A stretch of 64,000 nt of DNA from Pilaira anomala (GCA_025716855.1 JAIXMQ010000022.1:248001-312000), one strand, 5' to 3'; numbered from the stretch's first letter, positions 37,099 to 48,479 are shown. Made by a program: numbers and translations. The notes: a model not told the origin generated them from the letters alone.

Positions 37099-37551
37099 CC
37101 TAGTTGTGAAAAATAAAATAGATAAGTGATTAAGAGAAAATAAAACCGTTCAACCGAACTGGTTGGCTTTTATAAATGTTAACTTTATGCACAGAGTTGG
37201 CGTTTCTAAGTTAGGAAAATAAGATCAAAAATGTGATACAAGATGCTTATGTTATCATACAAATAATAAATTTGAGCACTATTTTTCAAATACTGGATTT
37301 AGCCTTAGACTTCGCCCAACATTTTTTTTTTTACGTATGTACAGGGTTTCCCACTATTTTTGGGAATTAATATGGAAATTAATGGGAAAAAGTTAAAAGT
37401 TAATAAAACCAAGTTTGAAAGTTGATGGAATAAATTTTGAAGATTAATAAAATAAAGTTTGAAAAAGTTAGTTAGTAATGTAATTCTTACATAGATGTTT
37501 TAAGGCTTTACCTGTATCAAGGTTCTCCAAAGCGATAACTAAGGAGGATAA

Positions 37552-38031
37552 TTATTGTTTTTTTCCCCAGTTTAATCGGGTCATAGTTTTTTCTTTTGAT
37601 TGAGTTTTTTTTTTTTGACTTCTCAAGAATATCGCAGGTTTCAGACCAGTTCCCCCAAAATTAAGATACAATCCTTTTCCAAACTTTTTTCTGATGTTTT
37701 TTGATAAACGTTTGGTTGATTGAATTTTATTGATATGGGCACTGAGCTTCATCTTTCTAAAGGGGATTAATTCTTTCTTTTTCTTATCCTTCTCTACATC
37801 TTCATTTGAATAGTATTCTTGCATCTTAGAAGTAACTTCAGCTCTAATCTTTAAGTATTTAACAAATGCTTCCCTCTTTACTGTGAGTGGCAAGCACTTG
37901 CTGAGTTTGTCCTCGAAATCTTGAATGTCTTTTGGTTTCAACTGTTGCCGCAGCTTTTTAAATTTTGTTGATTTTGTTTCCTTTGCTTTTTGATTTCTCG
38001 TGTACCTATATTGTTCAACGGATCCCTCCAT
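37552..38031 (-). pseudogene. Fanzor/TnpB-like (OrfB) protein fragment
   Basis: A 159-codon frame spans the spacer and left arm. Blocks 'EQYRYTRNQKAKETKSTKF', 'KLSKCLPLTVKREAFVKYLK' and 'RKMKLSAHINKIQSTKRLSK' followed by 'IRKKFGKG' resemble, in my recollection, the middle part of Fanzor-type proteins common in Mucorales, where the next segment begins the conserved nuclease core. Here the sequence runs off into a Lys-rich end instead, so the zinc finger and catalytic residues are absent. Fanzors are eukaryotic relatives of IS607/IS605 TnpB, RNA-guided nucleases often carried by DNA transposons. This is a fragment, not a functional copy. No upstream exon was found. Confidence 0.5.
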
Positions 38032-38194
38032 TTTTACTCAGGGGAGAAATTGTTAAAAAAGAGGAAAGAACAAAGAAGAAAAAAAAAAGAAAGGGTTTTG
38101 ACAGCATTTATCAAACTGGTTATTGGTTTTTGGGACTGGTAAAAAAAAAAACTTGCTTGTATTTTATAACAAAAGCAATTACACTAATTAACCA

Positions 38195-38404
38195 GTGCAT
38201 GATGATGCATCTCGTATCTCATTTTTGAATACCATACTTTTTCAATTATTTTATAAAAATAAGAGAAAGAAAGAATTAATCCACTTTAGAAAGATGAAGC
38301 TCAGTGCCCATATCAATAAAATTCAATCAACCAAACGTTTATCAAAAAACATCAGAAAAAAGTTTGGAAAAGGATTGTATCTTAATTTTGGGGAACTGGT
38401 CTGA
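38195..38404 (+). pseudogene. Inverted second copy of the Fanzor-like fragment
   Basis: The right arm repeats 'RKMKLSAHINKIQSTKRLSK' on the opposite strand. A G run one base shorter (four G against five in the left arm, at about 38390) shifts the frame to an early stop. Only the part inside the arm is duplicated; the YTRNQ block of the spacer is single. Confidence 0.6.
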
Positions 38405-38704
38405 AACCTGCGATATTCTTGAGAAGTCAAAAAAAAAAAAACTCAATCAAAAGAAAAAACTATGACCCGATTAAACTGGGGAAAAAAACAATAATTATCC
38501 TCCTTAGTTATCGCTTTGGAGAACCTTGATACAGGTAAAGCCTTAAAACATCTATGTAAGAATCACATTACTAACTAACTTTTTCAAACTTTATTTTATT
38601 AATCTTCAAAATTTATTCCATCAACTTTCAAACTTGGTTTTATTAACTTTTAACTTTTTCCCATTAATTTCCATATTAATTCCCAAAAATAGTGGGAAAC
38701 TCTG

Positions 38705-39145
38705 TAAATATCAATGGGTGACTATTTTTTAGATAGGTACACACCACAATCTAATTTCTCAACTTGAAGTTCGTGTTGTGATTTGTAGTAGAATAGACAA
38801 AATAAAAAAACAGAGAAGTAGATAAGTTAAACTATTTTGTATCATAAAACCCCCTTTTAAATATCTTCACATAAAATATTTTATACGTTTTTTTTTTTTT
38901 TTTCTGTCTGTAAAATGCTGAATGGACTGCTCAATCATGATAGACCAGACCCATCATAATATTTGGTAAATATGTATGTGTCATGTTTCGCTTCGACCCT
39001 CTCATTATGTAGCACAGTCATGTCACTTTTCCCTTTTCTGAATTAAAACCCCAACCAATAAAGGTTTTCTTTACGGTATACTGTGAATCACAAATACTTT
39101 TTTTTTTTCTTCCTCTTTTTTTTTTTTCTTAAAGTTATAAACATA
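38705..39145. other. Intergenic region upstream of the ACBD5-like gene
   Basis: AT-rich with T runs (38890-38903, 39099-39127). Promoter side of the next gene. No other feature seen. Confidence 0.5.
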
Positions 39146-40697
39146 ATGGTGAATATACCAGCTCATTATTCTGACCGATATATTAGTCAAAGATATAACA
39201 AGGCTTTATATATTGTACAACATTTACCTAATTCATCTAATGTTCAACCTACAAAAGATCAAAGATTAGAAGTAAAAACATATTAAAGACGAGCAAAAAA
39301 AAAAAAAAAGTAAATTGAAAAACTAATATATCAACAAAAAAAAAATAGCTTTATTCATATTATAAACAAGTATCTCAAGGTAATTTAAAGACACCACGAC
39401 CTGGGATATTTGACGTAGTGGGAAGAGCTAAATGGTATAAAATAAAGAAAAAAGTTCCCGAACAAGAGATTAAATGATATTATATAAATTAGGGATGCTT
39501 GGAAAAAATTAGAAGGTATGACAGAATTAGAAGCAAAACATGCATATGTAGAAATATTATTACAAGTGGCCATGGAGGTAAAAAAAAGATTGATAACGAT
39601 ATCAAATTGAATTATATAAATTCAATGTTTTAATGATGCATATTAGGCTTATAAGAAACCTGCAGGCAGGGCTCAAGCACATCAAATCATACAATCATTT
39701 GCAGTCATGCAACCTTCTGGCGATAGTGGAGATTCATCAAGTGAAGAGGATTCAAGTGTTGGATCAAGTGATGCAGAAGAAATGGCATACTTGAGACAAA
39801 TCGAAAGAGCTACACCGAATACTACGCGTCGACCCCAACCTACAGCTAGAACATGGCGAAATCATCCTAATAATAATAATTTAGCAGGATCAAGAGCATC
39901 CAGTCGAGCTTCATCTACAGGACAATTATCAATGGCAACAGCGCCCACTGAATTTGGAAGGATGTCACAACAATCATCACGTAGTGTAGATATTAGGCCA
40001 AATTCAGTTGCATCCTCTAATTATAATCGAACCAATAATTTGTTAAGAGGGAAAAGAGTACTCTATGATGAACATTTTGATGAAAGTGTAAATCCTTGGG
40101 TATTGCAATCTTCTAGTTATAATAATAGAGCAGCAGAACAACAAGATATTTATCGATCTCCTATTAGTACATCGTCATCCGTTACAGCTACACAATACAA
40201 TAATAGTGTCACAAACGAACGATTCACATTAGGTAGATCACAGGATCAACATGTGCTACTTGGACCTGCTACGAAACGAGCCATTGAGTCTATACAAAAG
40301 GAAATTGAAGCATTAAATGAACGTATTAATGGGTTAAGAAAAGAAATGTTGGATAGAGATGGTAAAAAGAAACTGACAAAGAAGAATAAACCAGTAAGTG
40401 TACCAGAAGATGGATGGAAATGGGTAATCAAGGTAAATAGATACAATATGTAAATATACAAATATTTAAAAACTGTAACTCACAAGTGTTTATTATTATT
40501 ATTTATTTATTTATTTTTTTTTTAAAAAAAAAAAGGCGGCTTTGAAGCATGCGAGTATGAATTTATTAACAACATTAGTATTATTTCTTGTATTGTATAA
40601 AAGTCAAAGTCCAATTGCTAAAGCAGTGATGGCAATAATACAGAAATATTGGGACAAATTTAAACTTTATATTTTAATTAGTAAAATACTAGTTTAA
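39146..40697 (+). CDS. Acyl-CoA-binding domain protein, tail-anchored (ACBD4/5-like)
   Basis: Five exons: 39146-39271, 39349-39434, 39493-39577, 39647-40432, 40536-40697 (414 aa). Residues ~8-100 are an ACBP fold: 'YNKALYIVQHLPNSSNVQP', 'LYSYYKQVSQGN', 'TPRPGIFDVVGRAKWDAWKK' and 'EAKHAYVEILLQVA', including the YKQ...P-x-x-x-D..G..KWDAW signature for acyl-CoA binding. A Ser/Asn/Arg-rich disordered region and a coiled coil (~300-330, 'IESIQKEIEALNERINGLRK') follow. The C-terminus has one TM ('MNLLTTLVLFLVLYKS') and a short tail. Animal ACBD5 and fungal homologues sit on peroxisomes; that location is inferred from architecture. Confidence 0.88.
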
Positions 40698-40798
40698 TAA
40701 AGACTGTTTTGATCAGTCTTCTGCATGATATGAAGCATCTCTATTTTATTTTTATTATTATTATTTTTTTTTTTTCCTTTCTTTCTTTTTCTTTTTCC

Positions 40799-40830
<32 letters not shown>

Positions 40831-40843
40831 TTTCCTCACAAGT

Positions 40844-41299
40844 ATGGAAAACCTAGTAAAAAGACCAGGATTATCAAGATCACCAGCTAGTATTCAATTA
40901 TCACCATTTACAGCGCATGCACATCAACAACCACAACAACAACAGCAGCAACCAAATAATAATGAAGAAAAACCGGTTTTTTTTAACACAAGTCGTACAC
41001 AACATAAAATGATGTTACAGAGACAATCATTTTTAGCTGACGATAAAAATTATTTAGATCATCCAGATAATATGAGAAGATTAACAAAAGAATTAGAAAG
41101 AGTCAATAGAGAGTATAGATTTGTTAAACAATTTCAAGATCCATTTGCATTATCTATTCAAAGATTAACTACCAGTAGTTGTCCAGGTTCAATTTATACA
41201 CCTTCACTAAATAGAAGAGCTTCTTTTGATTATTTATCAAGTTTTAAAGAAGAAAGAAGACATTCAACTGGGTTTATTGGACGTATGTTTGGTGTATAA
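40844..41299 (+). CDS. Conserved-looking small protein of unknown function
   Basis: Single exon, 151 aa. I chose the ATG at 40844 because upstream codons are a Phe run from a T tract. N-terminal Ser/Pro/Gln region, then a charged helical block 'KMMLQRQSFLADDKNYLDHP' and 'MRRLTKELERVNREYRFVKQ' with 'DPFALSIQRL', and a Ser/Arg-rich end. The block has the look of a fungal-specific conserved motif but I cannot assign a family. It lies 147 bp after the ACBD5-like gene on the same strand and faces the G-beta gene. Confidence 0.6.
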   Translation: MENLVKRPGLSRSPASIQLSPFTAHAHQQPQQQQQQPNNNEEKPVFFNTSRTQHKMMLQRQSFLADDKNYLDHPDNMRRLTKELERVNREYRFVKQFQDPFALSIQRLTTSSCPGSIYTPSLNRRASFDYLSSFKEERRHSTGFIGRMFGV

Positions 41300-41513
41300 A
41301 TAATAATAGTAATAATAATAATAATAAACGCCACAACCCCTATTTTTTTTTATATAATAATTAAAGAGAGAGAGAGAGAGAGAGAAAGTTGTCATCATAG
41401 TGATATATAGGAGAAATAGAGAGAGAGAGAGAGAGAGAGAGCGAAAATGATATTTTTTAAAAAAAAAAAAAGATATAGGAGAAAAAGAGAGAGAGAGAAA
41501 GAGTTTGCTATTT
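41300..41513. repeat. GA-rich microsatellites between convergent genes
   Basis: Three (GA)n runs at about 41368-41387, 41418-41441 and 41485-41499 in the 214 bp between the ends of the small protein gene and the G-beta gene, plus an (AAT)n run at 41300-41326. Confidence 0.85.
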
Positions 41514-42665
41514 TTAGGCCCATACTTTTAAAGTAGAATCCCAACTTCCAGTACATAATGCCATACCATCACCAGCAATACCTAAACAAGATACACGATT
41601 ATCATGAGCAGATAATATACCTACTCTTTCACATTTAAGAGTATCCCAGACATTACAATTATAATCATCATAACCACCAAATAAGAGTCTACCAGAAGGA
41701 GAAAAGCCAATGGAAGTAATACCACATAAAATGGATTCATGGGAATAAACACTAAGTTCACAATCAGCACGTAAATCGAATAATCTACAGCTAGCATCAT
41801 CCGAGCCCGTAGCAAAAGAATTACCATCCGGAAAGAACTGAACAGCATTTATATCGGATTCATGTCCAACAAAAGTTTGAACGCAACGTTTTGTTCTTAT
41901 ATCCCAAACTTTTGCGGTTGAATCACATGCGCCAGTAACGAAAACATTTGGATTTGGGCCTAGCGATAAACTCATCACATCACCTGTATGATCAGTGAAT
42001 TCTTCAGTTTTTACCCCGGCATCGATATCCCAAAGCATACATGTCATGTCACCAGAAGCAGTTAAGATCTGTCTATCATTTATAAATCTACAACTACTTA
42101 GGTAACCATTATGTGCTGATAATTCTCTTGCAGGTCTCACAGGGCCATCTCGCGTTCTCAAGTTATAAATTGAGCAAATGTTATCTAAACCACCACAGGC
42201 AACAAAGTTACCAGAAGGTGCATAAGCGCAAGTCATAACCCAACTTGATCTTAAGGGTATCGCATTCACTTTGTTTGTTGAATAAGCGTCCCATACAATT
42301 AATTTACCGTCTTGTGATGCTGATACTAAATGTCTTTTATCTGTAGCCCAATGCATGGAATAAATCTTTGCTAAATGGCCTTTTAAGGTCCTTCTCGCTT
42401 TCATTACAATACGAGGTAAGGGCTCAACATCCTTGGCCATTTCCTGTACTACTTGAGATATTAGTTTTTTTTTTTTTTTTCTTTTATTTTTTTTTTTTAA
42501 TTCTTGTATAAATTCTTTTTTATTATTATTATTATTTTTATATATCTTACAAGTTGAATCGGCTAAAGCTTCTTTACGTTGCTTAATACGTTCTTTTAAT
42601 GCTTCTGCTTCTCTTCTAGCTGCTGCTATTCTTTCGGGTATATCGCTATCATTTGTATTCGGCAT
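41514..42665 (-). CDS. Heterotrimeric G protein beta subunit
   Basis: Two exons: 42665-42551 and 42451-41514 (350 aa, the usual G-beta length). The N-terminal helix ('[20 protein letters not shown]') pairs with G-gamma. Seven WD blades follow, with canonical pieces '[20 protein letters not shown]', '[19 protein letters not shown]', '[14 protein letters not shown]', '[20 protein letters not shown]' and the terminal '[11 protein letters not shown]'. It acts at the plasma membrane downstream of pheromone or nutrient GPCRs. The single 99-nt intron has no stop and is a multiple of three, so retention would insert 33 Lys/Asn-rich residues between helix and propeller. Divergent from the Rrm4-like gene. 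Confidence 0.95.
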   Translation of the reverse strand: MPNTNDSDIPERIAAARREAEALKERIKQRKEALADSTCKIYKNNNNNKKEFIQELKKKNKRKKKKKLISQVVQEMAKDVEPLPRIVMKARRTLKGHLAKIYSMHWATDKRHLVSASQDGKLIVWDAYSTNKVNAIPLRSSWVMTCAYAPSGNFVACGGLDNICSIYNLRTRDGPVRPARELSAHNGYLSSCRFINDRQILTASGDMTCMLWDIDAGVKTEEFTDHTGDVMSLSLGPNPNVFVTGACDSTAKVWDIRTKRCVQTFVGHESDINAVQFFPDGNSFATGSDDASCRLFDLRADCELSVYSHESILCGITSIGFSPSGRLLFGGYDDYNCNVWDTLKCERVGILSAHDNRVSCLGIAGDGMALCTGSWDSTLKVWA

Positions 42666-43176
42666 CTTGGTTCAATAAAAAAAAAGTGAAAGATAAAAAA
42701 AAAAAAAAAAAAGAAAAGGAAAGAGAAAAGAGAAAAAGAGATTTTTTTTTTACAAAAAAGCAAAACAAACAACAGCCAAGAGAAAAGAGAGAGAGAGAGA
42801 GAGAGAGGAGGGGGGTTGCAAAGAGAGAAAATAGAAAGAAAAAGGGGAATATTAAGGGGGAGGGTTTAACAAAAGAAAAAAAAAAAAAAACTTGTCAATC
42901 ATGCTTTTCTCCCTTTGCTGAAGTATCGTATCACCATAGAAACGAGTTCCGATGTTACTTTTTTTTTTTTTTTTCGAGTTCCCTGTTTTTTTTTTTTGGT
43001 TGTTGTTGCCGTGGTTATTTCTTTGCCGTATCACTTTTTATTTTAAACTCATTTTTTTTTTAAAAAAAAAAAAAAGGTAGAAAGAAGGGCATTTGAATTT
43101 CTTTTTTCTTCTTTCTTCTTTTTTTCTTGCTTTTTCATTTAATTTTTTTTTTATTATTTTATTCAGGGCAACAACA
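42666..43176. promoter_or_regulatory. Divergent intergenic region of G-beta and Rrm4-like genes
   Basis: 511 bp between two start codons pointing away. It contains a strongly purine-rich plus strand (42680-42890, with (GA)n at 42787-42806) and a pyrimidine-rich part near 43095-43160, typical of a nucleosome-poor promoter. No specific factor site can be claimed. Confidence 0.5.
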
Positions 43177-44051
43177 ATGACAGTAAAACCAATTATTAAA
43201 CTTCCACCTCGTAGTAAATCGTGTACAACTCGTTCAGTTTATCCAGACGATCTTGATCAACAACAACAACAGCAACAACAACAACAATTTGTTAGTCAAG
43301 AACTTTATTTTGAAGATGAAGAAGATCAAGTATCAGATTATGATATTCAAAGACTTTTACAAGATTATGAACTTTACAAGTAAAGTATTCCATTGTATAT
43401 AAATAAATAAATAAAAAGGATACTAAATTATTTAAAAAACGTGTTGTATATAAAGTATCAAGAGAGAACGAGGTGGCGGATATTTAAGCTTCCCGGATTC
43501 TAAAATTGGTAAGTGACATATACATACAAAAAAAAAAAAAAAAAAAAAACGAACCAGTGAATTGTGTGTTACTTATCGAATATATACTTTTTTGTAGCTG
43601 ATAGAGTATATTCTCTTTTCAATGGTTACATCTTTTCAAATGGATCAAGTCTCAAGTTTAGAATCTCTAGTTATCAAGAACCTCAAGCGGAAGGACCTAT
43701 TTTAGAGGTCAGAAATTTACCTATTCATATTGATCATAATACACTTTATGACATCTTTCGTCCTTATGGTCCCTTAAGTATCTGTAAACCTATTACGGAA
43801 GATGGTGCTCATCGTGGAAAAGCACTTGTTCAGTTCTTTTATAAGTATGACTCTGATTCTTCTGTATCTGATTTGGTAAGTTTACAACACAAAGGCAATT
43901 TTTTTTTTTTTTAACTTGTATTTATTGTTACGTAGAATAACAAGACATTTGATGGAAATACAATGTAAGTGTGGAGTTTTTTTTTTATTGGGTTGGAACG
44001 GAGTAAAGAAGGGTTCTTTTTATATATATTGGCCTCGATTCTTTGTACTTC

Positions 44052-44085
<34 letters not shown>

Positions 44086-45965
44086 TTATTTTTATACTTA
44101 CTTTATTTGTATAATAGTCAAATCTCTATCTTGATGGTAAATAATATGCAACGTTACCCAGCCAGTCTCGTAAGTTTTTTTTTTTTTCTTTTTTTTTCTT
44201 TCTTTTTTTTTTTCTAACTTTAATATATATATATACAGAGTCAGTCAGTATCAACACCTACATCGGGTACAACAGCAGTAGAAAATAGTTATGTAGATTA
44301 CATGAATTTATATGTCAAGAACTTAGACCCTACGATTGATAATGCAGATTTATTCAACATATTTCGTAAATTTGGTCGTATTGTATCAGCACGCGTCATG
44401 AGTAATCCACAAAATGGATTATCCAAGGGTTATGGCTTTGTCAGTTTTGGAAAACCCGAAGAAGCAGCTGCAGCTTTAGAAGAAATGAATGGTTTTCAAT
44501 ACCGTTCTAAACCCATGATTGTAGCTTATCATGAACCTAAAAAACCTAGACAGGAAAAATCCACTTCCACTACCACCTCTTCTTTTCATTCTCCTCCTCC
44601 TGCTCCTATTGATTATGCTTCTCCTTCTCCTTATTTTGATACAAGACATCCTCATGAAGGTTAGATTTTTCTTTTTTATATATATATATGTATGTCTTAC
44701 TCACTTTTGAATATTTGATAGTAGGCCCTTTAAATGGGTTAGGTATTGATCATGTAGAACATTTATCTATGAATATGAAGGACCTGTCAGTGGGTACTAC
44801 ACAAGTTGTACCTATGCAACGCAAGGTAAAAACTGAAAATAATAACAAACAAACAAATCATATAAATATTAATATTATGTATGATTTAGCTTTCAACAGT
44901 AGTAGCAGTCGAAAACACATTTTCTCCTCCACCTGTACGTACTTCACCTCAATTTGCATCACGTCCATCACTTGCATCATTAGCTTCGGGAGCCAGTATC
45001 CAACCAGCTCCAGTGAATGTATATGAAAAGATTGAAGAAGAAAAGGTAGTAGAAGAGGGGGGAAAAAGCGAACAAACAGGTAGTAATCGATCACTTCGAC
45101 GCAGAGGATCATTAGAATCAGTGAATTCGGTCATGACTGAATCGAGTGCACATATTCAACGTCAAAGGATGACAGAAGCTGTCAGACAATGTGGATCATT
45201 CGGTAACGAATTACATGATATTGTTGACATGTTGTTGACGTTGAAACGAAAAGAACGTTCGATTTGTTTGTTTAATCCGGACTTTTTGGAAAATAAAATC
45301 AATGCAGCTTTAGAAGCTTTAGAAATTTGTGAAGATGAAATAGAAGAAGAAAAGGTGGTTGTAGCAGTAGAAAGAAAAGAAAAGATTGAGTTGAAGCACA
45401 GGTAAAAAAAAAAGAGGTTTTTTATATATCTAGTTTCTTTTATACTCATCCTTTTTTTTTTGCAGAGCTTATTTACCTGTTTCACCATCATTACCTTTGA
45501 GAAAAAAGAGTATATCTCCTCCTACTACAGCAACTCCTACTACTATTTCCAACTCGAATTCTAACTCGAATTCGAATTCCAATATGACTACCACTACTAC
45601 TGCCACGAATGAGACAGTAGTTATACCTCCTCGTAAATCGAAGGCTATACCCATTGTAGCACCTCCTGTAGAATCTCCAAAGACAGCTGAAATCAAGGCC
45701 ATGTTGAGTTCTTTTGATGGTAAAGCGATACACGAAAAGAAACAACTTTTGGGTGACCAATTATTCCCTTTGGTCAAGGTAAAGTTTTTTCACTGTTTAA
45801 AAAATATATATATATTTACTGATATATATATAATAGGCTACGGGTGTTAAACATGCACCTCGCATCACGATTCGATTATTGGATACAATCGAATTAGAAG
45901 AATTAGCAAAAATTATGTTTGACAAGGAATCATTAAAAGTCCAAGTAGATAAAGCCATTGCAGGT

Positions 45966-45971
<6 letters not shown>
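43177..45971 (+). CDS. Rrm4-like RNA-binding protein (RRM x3, MLLE x2)
   Basis: Ten exons: 43177-43379, 43456-43508, 43598-43875, 43936-43964, 44118-44169, 44239-44659, 44722-44825, 44890-45401, 45466-45778, 45837-45971 (699 aa). RRM1 is divergent (~45-115, 'GGGYLSFPDSKIADRVYSLF'). RRM2 (~120-200) has 'ILEVRNLPIHIDHNTLYDIF' and 'RGKALVQFF'. RRM3 (~225-310) is PABP-like ('MNLYVKNLDPTIDNADLFNI', 'SKGYGFVSF'). An MLLE-like helix set lies at ~450-510 ('DIVDMLLTLKRKERSICLF'), and a clear C-terminal MLLE ends the protein ('GDQLFPLVKATGVKHAPRIT', 'LAKIMFDKESLKVQVDKAI'). This is the plan of Ustilago Rrm4, which carries mRNAs on moving endosomes. PABP is excluded by the number and order of domains. 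Confidence 0.8.
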
Positions 45972-46003
<32 letters not shown>

Positions 46004-46163
46004 TTGTAGTCGACATTACTGGACGAATGTCAAATTTTTTTTTCTTTTTTTTTTTTTTACTTTTTATTATAATACAATTAAAATAATTCTTCTATACCTT
46101 TTTGTTTTTTGTTTTTTTTTTTAAAAAAAAAAGAAAGTTTATTTTTCGTTTATTGTTTCCTTT

Positions 46164-48079
46164 TCAGTGATTTTGACACATGTCTCTTGTTTTATAGTAA
46201 GCACGTGCACGTTCAAGACCCTCAAAGTAATGAATTGGAATATGATCACGGAGAAAGAATGGATAAAAAGATTCCAGAATAGGAATTGGGTTCACAACAC
46301 GTTTTATCCAAGGTTGAATCCACCAAGGGTACTTTTCGATCATGGGAGCAAAAGGTAAATTTGAAATTCTCTTTTCTTCTAGCTGTCTTTTACGATTCTT
46401 TGGTACGTCTGTATCAGATACGATGACATCGACTTTTAAATTGGTTTGATGGGTAGAAGGATAGATCCAGAGTGGGTTGGGATCTAACATGGTATGCGTA
46501 ATCTGTACAGCATGGCCTACATGTGAATAATTAAAGAAATCGGTTTGAGGTACATAGTGTCCAATGGTCATGTTATTGTATCCAGGTGGAATACGAGATA
46601 TAATATCGGATTTGTTAATAATACGCCATAATGTACTTGTTCTTCCTAATGGAGCATTTGAATAAGAAGCAAAAATAGAAGCAAAATCGTTATCACCCAC
46701 TGCAGGTAATCCGATCACGTAAGCGTCTCGTATAATACAATGGGTTCCAATATCTTCTGGACATTTTAACCATCTTGCAAATAAAAGAGTACCCATTGCA
46801 GCACCTAATGAATGGCCTGTGATCCAGACAGGAATAGGACGATTGGGATCATTTGAACTTTCTTGAAGTTGTCTTGCTTTTGATTTGACTGCACATTGAA
46901 TAGCATAATATGGGTCCTTTGCATCTTCATCATCTATTTGAGAAGGAAATAAACTATCGTAAAAGCCTTCATGAGCAGAACCAAATAAATAAGATCTTGC
47001 ATCTGTTCTTTGTAAAGTAGCGTCTACCAAGAATTCACTATAGTTTGTAGGTGTTGTTCCTTTAAAGGCTACGACAATAAAGGGTTTATCAGGATCCATT
47101 GACCAAAAGAGTCCACAAAAGGGGCCCCCTAATGACTTTAATTCGGTCACACCAGCAAATTGAAGACCATAACCTCTAGCGATCTTTCGAATGGGTCTTT
47201 CCGAATCCCAAATCAATTTCTTCATTTCAGCTTCTACTTGTTCTGCAGTAATACTACTACGCTTTCCTTTATTCTTTTTTTTAAAGTCAAGAGCAACGTT
47301 ATGAGCTTCAGTTACTTTTTCATCAAAACGTTCATAAACAAGAGAGGATAGAATGGTCATGGTTTGTGCGATGGAGATATCAAATGTTCTGTGTCTGTGT
47401 TCATCGATTGGTTCTTTTGAAGTATCTGGTTGATGTTGACCTAATGCATCAAGAGTGGATTGAATTAAATTGCTTGACTTTTCAGATAATAGTAAATGTG
47501 GTGCACCTATTTAAATTATGAGTATAATCATTTTTTTTTTTTTGCAATTACTTTATAAATTACCCCAATTAATCACCCCAAAATCTATATATAAAAAAAA
47601 AAAAATAGCGTGTTTAAAAAATGAGTTGAATTAAAAAAAAAAAAGTTGATGATGATATCATAATACATACTACATCCATAATCTAAACTGATACGTTTAG
47701 ACAATTCTGTACCACCACCATAATCCATGAATATTTTCAAACAAATTTCAAAAGCAAACAATAAGTAACTGATGACAGGATAAATAAAGATAAAAGCAAG
47801 CGAACTTAAAGGAGCCGTAAAGATCACGGTCCAATTGAAATAAAAGGCCAAGAATAAGTTTTTATAGACGCCAATGACATAACGCCAGTATCCACTGGGT
47901 CGCATACGTTTCTTTCTTGTGAATGACATCACTTTACTGATGATGAAAATCAAGTACTCGCTTATTCCGTTGGGTTTGGTTAATCGGGTTTGATAGTAAG
48001 AAGCATTGGATTTTTTGTCGCTGTGTAGGATCTCGTTTAAGTGTCGAGTGTCTTGTTCGGTTAAGGTATCGTTTGTGTT

Positions 48080-48111
<32 letters not shown>

Positions 48112-48187
48112 CGTGAAGAATTTCTTCAAGTTCTTCTGCATCGTCTTCTTCTGCAGTAACATTATCCATGTAAGAACGTCTTCTCAT
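46164..48187 (-). CDS. Class-3 (fungal type) lipase, membrane-associated
   Basis: Three exons: 48187-47671, 47584-47564 (21 nt), 47506-46164 (626 aa). The N-terminus is acidic with an (Asp-Asn)n repeat, then hydrophobic segments at ~105-165 ('LFLAFYFNWTVIFTAPLSSL', 'FIFIYPVISYLLFAFEICL'). The catalytic domain contains 'FIVVAFKGTTPTNYSEFLVD' (oxyanion region) and nucleophile elbow G-H-S-L-G with Ser at ~410, then 'VIGLPAVGDND' (Asp region) and 'GHYVPQTDFFNYSHVGHAV' with the likely catalytic His. It resembles intracellular or ER lipases of Mucoromycota rather than the secreted Rhizomucor enzyme, because there is no signal peptide and TMs are present. Substrate is inferred to be acylglycerol or lysophospholipid. 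Convergent with Rrm4-like. Confidence 0.85.
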
Positions 48188-48479
48188 TTTTATTTTTATT
48201 TTTTTTGTGTGTAAAAAATTGTGGTAAATAGGAAAGAAAAAGAGATAGGAATTTCGTAAAAAAAAAAAAAAAAAAAAACAATTTGAATTAAGTACCCTTT
48301 TTTTGTTGGTGGGAACACAGATCTTCCTTTCTAATAATCATAAAAGGCCGCTTTGCAATCCAATCAATCAATGACGTTGGGCTCAAAACGTTAAATACAC
48401 GTGATGCATATTAACATTGTATACGATGAAACGAAATATTGCTATTTTTTTTTTATTATTATTTAAAAAAAAAAAAGCA

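Larger units (their letters stand above)
37342..38704. mobile_element. TA-flanked foldback element with ~446-bp inverted arms
   Basis: Left arm 37342-37788 and right arm 38260-38704 are reverse complements with only about six differences visible, separated by ~470 bp. The outer ends read TA-CAGGGTTTCCCAC (37340 onward) and ...GTGGGAAACTCTG-TA (to 38706), so each end is bordered by TA, as for Tc1/mariner insertions. No transposase is encoded, so it is non-autonomous. The arms contain the 3' half of a Fanzor-like reading frame (next feature). The near-identity points to a recent inverted duplication or active arm homogenisation. Confidence 0.8.

Noticed and set aside
37552..38031. Reading the 159-aa frame as an intact functional gene
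   Set aside because: It ends in a Lys-rich run-off from the element arm and lacks the nuclease core and zinc finger expected of the family.
40709..40843. N-terminal extension of the 151-aa protein up to 40709
   Set aside because: It consists of a Phe run from a T tract; the ATG at 40844 directly precedes normal protein sequence.
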